From Lichenostomus cassidix (lineage: Eukaryota > Chordata > Aves > Passeriformes > Meliphagidae), in assembly GCA_008360975.2 (NCBI GenBank), contig CM039187.1:12789094-12853093 (forward strand): DNA of 64,000 bases, given 5' to 3'. Below are positions 58,401 through 64,000 of the stretch, one piece after another (the first letter of the stretch is position 1; each line of letters opens with the position of its first letter). The translations under genes and the position numbers were made by a program. The notes below the pieces were generated by a model. It did not search any database and was not told the origin of the DNA. It saw only the letters and a list, made by a program, of their open reading frames with translations.

Positions 58401-61400
58401 TACACAAAGAACAAGGAAGCCTCCTCCCCCAGCTCCGCACAGCTACAGGATGATCTCTGTAGCGACAGAAGGAAACTGTGGACAAATCAAAGCAGAATAC
58501 CTAAGAAAAAATGCCTGAGGCCAGAGGAGTTGTGCTGTAAGAGCACAGGTCTCTAATGCTTGGGTGTACAGGCACTGTCCTCTAGAGCAGCAGTCCAGCA
58601 GTGCAGGACTACAGCAGGCACAGCAGAACACCCAGCTGTGCGTCAGAAGCGTATGGGATACTTCGGAAGGAAGTTTCACACGGAGGAAGATATCACTGAA
58701 AAGACGAAAAGTTTCAGCCCATTAACAGCTGAAGTTCAGTAAGAATACAACCTTGACTACTCTAGAGAGCCTTAGTCCTGGCAAACTTCCAGGTCAGGAA
58801 ACTACAGCCTTTCCAAAGCAATTCTGAATGGCTAGAGTTGGAGGAGCCTTCCCTGCTCCCCCACTGCACACAACTGCTTTGAGCTGTTTCTGATCTCTAT
58901 GTGTCCGCCACAGAGACAGCTGGTGGGCTCTCAGCAGCAATGGGCCAAAATACTTAGGTGGTTGGAGCCTGATTCTTGAGCAATTCTACACCAGTAGAAC
59001 TACCTGTCCTTATGGAGGAGATCTCAGTTTACACCAGCACAACTGAGAAGGTAGAATCAGAAGGGCACATTAAACGTTTAGGAGGAAGTAGAGGTTAAAG
59101 GCCATGCTCAGCCTCACTGAGGAACAAATGCATCCAAGCTCTGGCTAGAAGGATGGGGGACTGCAAGGGAGGAAAAGTTTTAGACACAAGTGCATAAGAA
59201 ATGCATACGGGTGAAATATGGACTCTTGCAAATAAAACAGAAACCACAGAGCTCCCCAAAGCAAACCTTCCTAGAAACCAGATATTATCTTTTTGATACT
59301 CGCCCTCATTAGACAGCAAGTAATAAAACCTATTAGTGAAAAATTCATCTCCCCTGCCCCTTGCCCTGGCCCACCCCCACCACATGCCCTCCTGCTCTGA
59401 TCCTCTCTCTCTACTAGGATGGCTGCGATTTGTTCTGAGAAGCGACAGGTTTATAGGTTAGCTGACACCTTCTCTCTGTGGAATTTTAATTAACTTCTCC
59501 CATCGTCAATATGTTAAGGAGCAGGGTTCCCATTATACGAGGTCAGCAGCGTGTTTCAGGCCCTGCTATATCAGCCGTCAAATTGAAGAATTAATGACGT
59601 GGCTAATTGGCTCTAATTCTCCACACCCCCCTCCCTAAAATATGGAGGGGTAAGGGGGGGAGTTCAGTAGGGTGGGCTAGTGGGAGAGGCTGATACAGTC
59701 CACAGTCTCATAAAAAAATGAGAGTGCACAATTTAAGCCCACTTGTTCAGGGGTAGCTGTTCCACCACCTCCAATTTATCACTCTGCAGGGAGGAAAGGG
59801 GGGGTGGGGAGACTGAGGGTAAATATTGTGACAGAGAGTGTGCACAAGCATACACACCAGGGAGAGGTACACTGTCCTGACAAGAGGCCACGGCAGTAGG
59901 TCATCACTTAGGAGTAGGAAGCAGCATGCCACTGGGCTCTAACCAGCCACGGTGCCTGAGCCAGAGCCTGTCTGCCAGAAAAGGGGCCCTTGCAGCACAG
60001 AAGAGAGCAAAGGGCTTCTATCTCACATCTTGCAGCAGCACTAACGCACATGGCACTTCTTCAAAAACACTATCTGTCTCAAACACTTGGAGCAAAGGGA
60101 CAAGGGAATAGCAAAATCATAGCAAGCCTAGAGTGTCATTTCCCTGATAAAGCCATTAGCTCTGCACCACTAAGTTTCTGCTGCCTGCAAAACAAGCTTG
60201 GAAATCTAACAACAGAAGCTCTGGATAGTATTTTGGTTTTGCACAAGCCTAAAATTCAGAAGTTGCAGACATCCCGTGAGCAGCAACAGCAGCTCTTCCT
60301 CCCCTCTTCCTTGAGGTATGCTAAGGAAGAACCTCTCTTGCATGCAGAAGACATGGGATTCCCAGATTAACAGGCAATCAAAGTGATAGATCATTGCTGG
60401 TTGGTGTAAAATTTTAACAGTGAGAGTTTCTCAAATTTTCACTTCCTCAAGAACAGGAGTGCTTTAAAAAGCACCCTGGAAGACAGTGGTGTATGTATTG
60501 CTCTTGCCTTCCATGCTGAAGCTGTACTTGTAGCATCATGCTACACTAAAAGCACAGAGCTACAGGCAGTAGAGGCTGGAAAACCACATCCCTGAACTCC
60601 ACTTCATCTTTGTCAGTTCATCATGTTCAAAAAAAACTGAGTTCTAACCACTGCATTCAGCTCTCAAGCAGCGACCTTTTTGCTCAGCATCTCTTCTGCC
60701 AGAGAATGAGAATACAAGTTGGCATCTTTTCACCACAGAAAATCTCAAGAGGATCCAGCTCACTGTTTCTAATTAGCAAGTCAGCGTTCCTTCAGCAAGA
60801 AAGAATGAATACGTTCCACCTGAGGCACTAAAAGGAACTATGAGCCACCTTCACGGTCTCTTTATGAGCAGATCACTCTGCTGGTATAGGAAATAAAGAC
60901 CACATAATCTTCCCTGCAGCTCCTGCTGCAGGCACAAGCACCTGATCAGCCTCCACACAAATCAAGTCCCTGAACTGCCACATTGGTGCCTAGAAAGATT
61001 TGTGGACACACAGCCTATCCGACTCCTTTACTTCTCTCTGCTAGAAATTGGGAATAAAGAGATCTGTTACCTTAATAATGGGCTGATAGCAATGGACCAC
61101 ACTCGATCCTCTGTCTGCACTGTATGTAGGCACTGACCAACTCTGCCTGCGGACAGGGACCAAACCTAAAGAGAGAGATGCATGTTATGCCACATCATCC
61201 AAAATTGCACAAAGTAGGATGCACACGCCTAAAGTTGTGCTGGAAGAGCTGCCCAAACTGCCATGCTTACCTTCTCTGAGACCCTCTCCCTGAATTCCAA
61301 TTACTTATTTCTGGGGAGCAGAGCTTTCAACTGCTGGCAGAAACAAGCACTTGAAGTCACACAAAGATTCAGCTTATAAGTATGACCTTCCACCTCACTG

Positions 61401-64000
61401 GTAACAGAGGGAGCACCCCCCTCACCACTTGCTCTCTAGGGCAGCACTCAACACAGATTCCTCATCTTCTGTAGTTAAATAAAAGAGAAGTAGGATTTGT
61501 TCAAATCTGTTCTCTTGAGCAGTGTGGGAAGACTTTGTAGCATCCCTGAAAAATTTCCATTAATATTAACTATAAAGTTAATCATTCACCAGCCTGTAAA
61601 ATAATCTTCTTTTATAAGTCCCCCCTCCTTGAGACCAAGTTTCTTGAGTGTACCCCAGGCTGTTTTCAAATAGGCCCCCCTTGCTCACTGACAATGTGAG
61701 AGAATTCCTTCCCTCCTCCAACAGTACAAACATGCACATCCCCTTCCACCAGTTCACCCCTTTGTTTCAGGGCCCTAAGAAAGGCCCCAAAACTCTTGCT
61801 GAGGCCTCTGCTTGTGGCCCTCATTTTCTCCACCTTACCATCGCTCTTGGCCCATAGGACTCAAGCCCCCCAGCAGTCTGTAACCAACCCCCAATGTTTC
61901 ACATCAGGACTTCAAAGCAGGGAGTGCCCTATTTGTTTGTTTGTTGATAATGCCCAGGATTGCAGGCTATTCTTGTCAGCGGGGAATTTAGCACCTAGTG
62001 TCAGCAAAAGCAGCAGAAAAGCTTAACTCCTTTAAGGCATCCCTATCTCCTACAGGTTAAAAATATTGCTCAGAGCACACTATCTGCTGCCTATCACACA
62101 GGAATGTACATTAGCAGCTCTTCAGGGCTTAGTCCTAATCAACACTCAGCAGAGCCCTCAATAGCTTAGACACTTAGAGCCCCTTTAAAAGGTTGGTAGG
62201 GATTCCCTTCCACCCTCCAAGAGTCTCATTCACGCAAACAAGACAGCCTACAAAAGAGATGATAAAAAATAAGAGGTGAACATCCCCAGAGTATATGCTG
62301 TGGGGAGCACTGGGTGGGCAAGATCTCACACTAGCTCTAAGAAAAACAGATCAAAATTCCTCTCTGGCCTTCAGGAATTTGTTCTCAAGGTCGGGGATGT
62401 CTGTCCTCCAGCTGTCAGAGAAGTAGCAAGAAAGCACTCTCCCAGAAAAGAGGATCCACAGACCAGAGAGGAGTAGCACCGCTAAAGTGTGAGACAAAAC
62501 AGCATCAAGGCCTTGCTCCCAGGAGGCAAACAGCAACCCCAGAACTGCCTTTCACTTCTGAACATTGCTTTACTTGGAAGTGATTTTACCCAGGAGTACA
62601 TCTGTACAGAGGGACTAACAAAAATACATCATGTCATGCTGCTCCACACACTTCCTCTAAAACCTTGAAAGAGACATTTAAGTCTGTCCTTGCTTCAACT
62701 TCCCCTCTTGAAAAACAGGATTTAGATGGTTTTCCTCTTACCTCCATCAATGGTCTTTGATATAAACCATGGACCAAGAGTATTGATCTGCCTATCCAGA
62801 GCAAAAGCCAACATACAACATTCAACATACAGCAACCACTTCCAACAATGAAACAAGTAGTTGTGAAGATGCTACAGGTACTGCATCATGCTAGTAGGAC
62901 AAGGGTGAAACATTTGTGTAGAGTTTCCTAAACTGATAAAACAGAGCTGGTTACAGCTCAGAAGAACAACTCCCCAGGTCCACACAGGAACAACAACAGC
63001 ATTGCCAGCCAGATCCAGAAGGACAAAAATCAACAAGGTCCTGTCCCAAAAGAAGTAGTCAAAAATTATGTGACAGGACCCAGTGATGCCAGCTAGAAGT
63101 GAAAAATGGGAGCTAGCAATATTACTAGTCTAACTTCATTCCTGGTTGGCAAACCAAGAACCATTAAAAAAAAACCCACACAAATTAATAAACCACAAAA
63201 TAAGTAAATAACCATAGATTTGGAAGAGACATCATACTATCTTTTACAGAGATTGAATATGTAACAGAGAGCATGTTAAACCACATTGCAATGTTAAATC
63301 ACAAAATAAGGATGGGTTTGAGATCCATACAGTGAATTTCACACTAACTGGCATGCATCTCCACTACAGTGTAGACAGATGTACAGGGAAAGAAGCAAAA
63401 TATCAGCTGTTGCCTTCTGCACTTTTAAGTTTAAGCCAGCAGCTGATGCTGTAAATTACTGCCAAATCTCTTTCTAACAAGCCTGGCAGAGCAAGCATCT
63501 TTTCGGAGACATGAGCCTATGCCAAGACAGTCAGCACTCCTGTAAGGAGTACACAGCTCACAACAGCTCTGCTGACACTTAAATATTCATGGTACAAGAC
63601 CTCTGAAGTCACCTCAACAGCAGCACCTGCAGCTGCTGAAACATTCCCTGCTCACCTTTGCTGTTCGGTCTCGGGAGCCACTGACAATGAGGCCACCTTG
63701 GAAGTCCACACAGTTCACCTCCTGCTCATGTGCAGAGAACTTGACGCTGTAGGAGCCATGGATCTTGTGAAGGACAATACTTCCATCTCTGAAAAACAAA
63801 TCCACAGGCAGGGAATCTGTATCAGCTGCATCTCCCTTGGACATGGACCTTCTATTAATGCTTGGGAGTGCTACAGAAAGACCAGGACTGGTCTCTGATG
63901 GGTTGAAATTCATGCAGCATTGTTAACCCTCCACTCTTCACACATCACCTGTTCTCTTGCAATTCCACATCTGGCCAGTCAAAGCCTAACCTGATGCACA
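18771..64000 (-). CDS. FBXW4: F-box/WD-repeat protein 4, 3' part of gene (exons 4-9; F-box exons beyond right edge)
   Basis: FBXW4 (dactylin) is a substrate receptor of SCF ubiquitin ligases: the F-box binds SKP1 and the WD40 propeller binds substrate. Coding segments here are 63788-63656, 61165-61071, 32632-32567, 20230-20090, 19933-19792 and 19536-19420. They join in frame to about 230 residues, the C-terminal half of the roughly 412-residue protein. WD blades are visible in GSRDRTAKVW, TACCGHTSPLRIWDL, SCGYDTYIRYWDIRT and GSSYYGVVRLWD, with HVLDF at the C-terminus. The stop TGA is at 19422-19420 and a poly(A) signal at 18791-18796. Two introns are very long (28.4 and 12.3 kb) while the last two are 156 and 255 bp. 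Rearrangements of this locus underlie human split-hand/foot malformation 3 and mouse dactylaplasia, largely through FGF8 misregulation. Exon numbers follow the mammalian gene. Confidence 0.95.
18791..18796 (-). terminator. FBXW4 poly(A) signal
   Basis: TTTATT on the plus strand gives AATAAA in the FBXW4 transcript, 624 nt after the stop codon. GU-containing sequence follows. Confidence 0.8.
19420..19536 (-). CDS. FBXW4: FBXW4 exon 9 (terminal coding part)
   Basis: It encodes SFHLSSPTSSPVYCLRFSTT followed by HLYAALASALHVLDFTAS and the stop TGA. This aligns with the mammalian C-terminus, which ends HVLDFQNP. The acceptor is TTCTTGCAG. Confidence 0.95.
   Translation of the reverse strand, partial: SFHLSSPTSSPVYCLRFSTTHLYAALASALHVLDFTAS
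19792..19933 (-). CDS. FBXW4: FBXW4 exon 8
   Basis: The 142-nt exon encodes KCVQEWEEPHDSALYCIRSD, KNHMIASGSSYYGVVRLWDK and RQTRCLQ. It closes in phase 0 at GTGAGC. The blade ends in RLWD. The acceptor is CCCTTGCAG. Confidence 0.95.
20090..20230 (-). CDS. FBXW4: FBXW4 exon 7
   Basis: The 141-nt exon encodes GQLLTCLGTDFHRGAGVLDV, FYETPSLLLSCGYDTYIRYW and DIRTST. The acceptor is TTTCATTGCAG and the donor GTGAGC, in phase 2. A complete WD blade ends in RYWD. Confidence 0.95.
21430..21870. promoter_or_regulatory. Candidate conserved non-coding element, FBXW4 intron 6
   Basis: The block has isolated retained CpGs and clustered factor-like words: forkhead GTAAACA at 21567-21573, GATAA words near 21516 and 21601, CAGATTA words, and a SOX-like inverted pair AACAAT/CTTTGT at 21763-21776. 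The texture differs from the flanks, which are CpG-poor. An FGF8-domain enhancer is plausible; conservation is untested. Confidence 0.4.
25640..26500. promoter_or_regulatory. Candidate regulatory block with palindromic E-box, FBXW4 intron 6
   Basis: This long block of unusual composition combines purine/pyrimidine tracts with scattered CpGs. It includes the 10-bp palindrome CACACGTGTG at 26148-26157, ACGATTAGATTGCAATTTG at about 26168-26186, and GGGAATTCTCAAA words near 26290 and 26353. A TGGTGACCCC word at 26196 suggested a retroviral primer site, but no paired LTR ends are seen. The best guess is regulatory DNA; a degenerate LTR is the alternative. Confidence 0.3.
26520..26740. promoter_or_regulatory. 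Candidate regulatory block, FBXW4 intron 6
   Basis: AT-rich factor words, including TGATTGAT at 26636-26643 (HOX/PBX-like), AAAGATTA and GTTCAAAGG, are interspersed with a C-rich tract. No repeat is recognised. Support is texture only. Confidence 0.25.
28490..28870. promoter_or_regulatory. Candidate regulatory block, FBXW4 intron 6
   Basis: The purine-rich block retains CpGs (TTCCGAAAG, CTTCGAC, ACCGGG) and holds CCTAATTACAGG near 28697, AGATAAAAGGG, and a GGTGTCAGTGACGG word. It differs from the CpG-poor flanks. Support is texture only. Confidence 0.3.
32567..32632 (-). CDS. FBXW4: FBXW4 exon 6 (66 nt, isolated between very long introns)
   Basis: The exon encodes SFVTGTACCGHTSPLRIWDL plus Glu, identical to the mammalian segment at nearly every residue. 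It is entered and left in phase 2. The acceptor is a long T tract ending AAACAG, and the donor reads GTCAGTGAG with a second GT 4 nt on. The flanking introns are 28.4 and 12.3 kb. Confidence 0.95.
33085..33205 (-). mobile_element. Short CR1-like remnant
   Basis: AATCACAGAATAGAGGTCTC, TGGTCCAGCCTGCTCAAAGC and AGGGCCAGTTTCAAAGATGG run on towards CAGGTTGCCCTCCCCAGTGC. They resemble the antisense 3' end of another CR1 subfamily. It is diverged and truncated, and the boundaries are approximate. Confidence 0.7.
34630..34760. promoter_or_regulatory. Homeobox-word cluster, FBXW4 intron 5
   Basis: CCATTAATAACTAC, GTCAATTACTG and GGCAATTGGG lie within about 80 bp, followed by a T-rich run. No repeat is recognised. 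Weak support from motif density alone. Confidence 0.22.
37270..37760. promoter_or_regulatory. Strong candidate conserved enhancer, FBXW4 intron 5
   Basis: Retained CpGs (GCCGCGGG, ACACGGG, CCGACCCGC, ACCGAACCGCC) occur with dense homeobox-like words: TAATTA at 37459-37464, CAATTAG at 37610-37616, CTAATTGG at 37633-37640 and GCAATTAAATCAATT near 37652. TCF/LEF-like CCTTTGAT is at 37347-37354 and AGGTCAAAG at 37732-37740. This is one of the most CNE-like textures in the window. In mouse and fish, FBXW4 introns carry FGF8 enhancers active in limb ridge, midbrain-hindbrain boundary and tail bud. Confidence 0.5.
40101..40127. repeat. Imperfect (ATCTG)n tandem repeat
   Basis: TCTGATCTGA is repeated as ATCTGATCTGATCTGA, a five-base microsatellite in FBXW4 intron 5. 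Confidence 0.85.
40364..40382. repeat. Poly(A) run of 19
   Basis: An uninterrupted A run lies in FBXW4 intron 5. No retrotransposon body is seen next to it. Confidence 0.9.
41330..41830. promoter_or_regulatory. Strong candidate conserved enhancer, FBXW4 intron 5
   Basis: Four homeobox cores lie within 280 bp: GTTAATTGCC at 41491-41500, CTAATTGG at 41556-41563, TAATTA at 41605-41610 and GTAATTAG at 41763-41770. They are set in GC-rich sequence with retained CpGs and a near-palindrome GGGGAGACTCTCCCC at 41523-41537. The flanks lack this texture. A role in FGF8 control is inferred from locus. Confidence 0.48.
42771..42799. repeat. (TTTG)n microsatellite
   Basis: About five GTTT units follow a T run in FBXW4 intron 5. 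Confidence 0.9.
47950..48120. promoter_or_regulatory. Candidate regulatory block, FBXW4 intron 5
   Basis: TTTACTAATTAGAC, TACATTAAAAGC, CTTTAATACC and CCCAAATTAGCCC lie within about 100 bp of repeat-free sequence. Support is motif density only. Confidence 0.25.
49965..50260. promoter_or_regulatory. Candidate enhancer with kappaB-like palindrome, FBXW4 intron 5
   Basis: GGGGGGAATCCCCCC at 49975-49989 is a perfect inverted repeat around a kappaB-like core. A direct repeat CCTTGTAATG follows at 50011-50020 and 50024-50033, then GGAATG (TEAD-like), CAATTAGG at 50049-50056 and octamer-like ATGCTAAT at 50062-50069. The block ends in CpG-bearing CATGCCGCGCCC. Strong texture; function unknown. Confidence 0.45.
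50985..51008. repeat. A-rich low-complexity run
   Basis: Two A runs are separated by a single C. There is no adjoining element. Confidence 0.85.
51770..52170. promoter_or_regulatory. Strong candidate conserved enhancer, FBXW4 intron 5
   Basis: Repeat-free sequence holds TTTTAATATATTCATGCACATTCCT at 51930-51954 (POU-like ATTCATGCA and TEAD-like ACATTCCT), CCATGCAAAC near 51812, GGGAATA words near 52032 and 52079, and TTACTAATTACTTG near 52130, with isolated CpGs (GCGAGTGGG, CCGCGAGTA). Texture and locus support an FGF8-domain enhancer. Confidence 0.47.
52280..52460. promoter_or_regulatory. Candidate regulatory block with DR1-like site
   Basis: AGGTCAAAGGTGG at 52357-52369 is close to a nuclear-receptor direct repeat with 1-base spacing, and also contains a TCAAAG TCF/LEF-like core. 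GGACGGTTTATCAAACGATC follows near 52412. It adjoins the block at 51770-52170 and could be one element. Confidence 0.35.
55067..55096. repeat. (GA)n purine microsatellite
   Basis: AGAGAGAGAG blocks are separated by A runs, forming a purine-only strand in FBXW4 intron 5. A similar stretch lies at 34985-35017. Confidence 0.85.
56770..57010. promoter_or_regulatory. Candidate conserved non-coding element, FBXW4 intron 5
   Basis: GATAACCATTAAAAAG, CGAAATTAATCATTTTGATTG (56805-56825), CATTCCGTTAAG, GTCAATAACC and GAGGCAATTAGG occur in a CpG-bearing, repeat-free block. The flanks are ordinary. Confidence 0.4.
59400..59650. promoter_or_regulatory. Strong candidate conserved enhancer, FBXW4 intron 5
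   Basis: The palindrome TTAATTAA is at 59486-59493. GAATTAATGACGTGGCTAATTGG at 59588-59610 combines homeobox cores with a CRE-like TGACGTGG (59595-59602). CCCATCGTCAATATG and several isolated CpGs add to a typical CNE texture about 1.5 kb from exon 5. Confidence 0.48.
61071..61165 (-). CDS. FBXW4: FBXW4 exon 5
   Basis: The 95-nt exon follows CTCTCTTTAG and encodes VWSLSAGRVGQCLHTVQTED followed by RVWSIAISPLL. It ends two bases into a Ser codon at a GTAACA donor. It has no in-frame ATG, so it was located by matching the conserved RVWSIAISP stretch. Confidence 0.94.
61166..63655 (-). other. FBXW4: FBXW4 intron 4
   Basis: This 2.5-kb intron has no repeats or genes recognised. The part at 61555-62040 has homeobox-like words and is listed separately. 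Confidence 0.7.
61555..62040. promoter_or_regulatory. Candidate regulatory block, FBXW4 intron 4
   Basis: CATTAATATTAACTATAAAG and GTTAATCATTCACC at about 61558-61590 are followed by TTTTATAAG and C-rich tracts. TTTGTTTGTTGATAATGCCC near 61933 and TCAGCGGGGAATTTAGCACC near 61977 complete the block. Support is texture only. Confidence 0.3.
63656..63788 (-). CDS. FBXW4: FBXW4 exon 4 (WD repeat)
   Basis: The 133-nt exon begins one base into a Gly codon after TTTTTCAG. It encodes DGSIVLHKIHGSYSVKFSAH, EQEVNCVDFQGGLIVSGSRD and RTAK, then a GTGAGC donor in phase 0. It contains the His and SGSRD signature of a WD40 blade. The exon upstream is beyond 64000. Confidence 0.95.
63789..64000 (-). other. 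FBXW4: FBXW4 intron 3 (partial)
   Basis: This is sequence upstream of exon 4 to the window edge. No further exon is seen. Confidence 0.75.

Larger units (their letters stand above)
32633..61070 (-). other. FBXW4: FBXW4 intron 5 (28.4 kb)
   Basis: The largest intron contains one short CR1 remnant, a few microsatellites and no second gene that I can support. Several enhancer-like blocks are listed separately. The remaining stretches, for example 43000-47900 and 53200-54500, hold nothing recognisable. Confidence 0.7.

Noticed and set aside
63789..64000. Search for FBXW4 exon 3 or F-box sequence
   Set aside because: No frame matches the preceding WD segment and no suitable donor was found, so it lies beyond the right edge.

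Overview
This is a 64 kb piece of a vertebrate nuclear chromosome, almost certainly from a bird. The genes have introns with GT..AG boundaries. Two remnants of the CR1 retrotransposon type typical of birds are present, and repeats are otherwise scarce. Three genes are recognised from their translated exons, in the order and orientation seen at human 10q24: POLL (minus strand, 5' part only), DPCD (plus strand, complete) and FBXW4 (minus strand, 3' part only). In other vertebrates FGF8 lies just beyond the 5' end of FBXW4, which would be past the right edge here.

Layout. Positions 1-8562 hold POLL exons 2-8, which encode residues 1-463: nuclear signal, BRCT domain, linker, 8-kDa lyase domain, fingers and the first two palm aspartates. 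The rest of the palm and the thumb lie to the left. From 9600 to 10210 a CpG-rich block contains the divergent POLL/DPCD promoter. DPCD runs from 9930 to 17014 in six coding exons, 203 codons, with a poly(A) signal at 17089. A convergent intergenic gap follows and carries a CR1 remnant. FBXW4 runs leftward from beyond 64000 to a poly(A) signal at 18791-18796. Exons 4-9 (named by homology) lie at 63656-63788, 61071-61165, 32567-32632, 20090-20230, 19792-19933 and 19420-19536. They encode the C-terminal WD40 part; the F-box exons are outside.

About 43 kb is FBXW4 intron, mainly 20231-32566 and 32633-61070. It contains no second gene that I can support. It does contain several blocks whose texture (retained CpGs, dense TAATTA/CTAATTGG, CTTTGAT, CATTCC and forkhead or SOX-like words) resembles deeply conserved non-coding enhancers. 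FBXW4 introns are known to house long-range FGF8 enhancers in mouse and fish, and rearrangements here cause split-hand/foot malformation 3, so these blocks are the most interesting content. Conservation cannot be measured from one sequence, so they are reported as candidates.

Functionally the three genes are neighbours rather than a pathway: POLL in DNA repair, DPCD in cilium assembly, FBXW4 in ubiquitin ligation. POLL and DPCD share a promoter region, and FBXW4 acts as host for regulatory DNA. I found no undescribed gene system. The more novel observations are an X-box-like site at the DPCD start, tandem splice donors 4 nt apart, hairpins at two POLL splice donors, and the candidate enhancer blocks.
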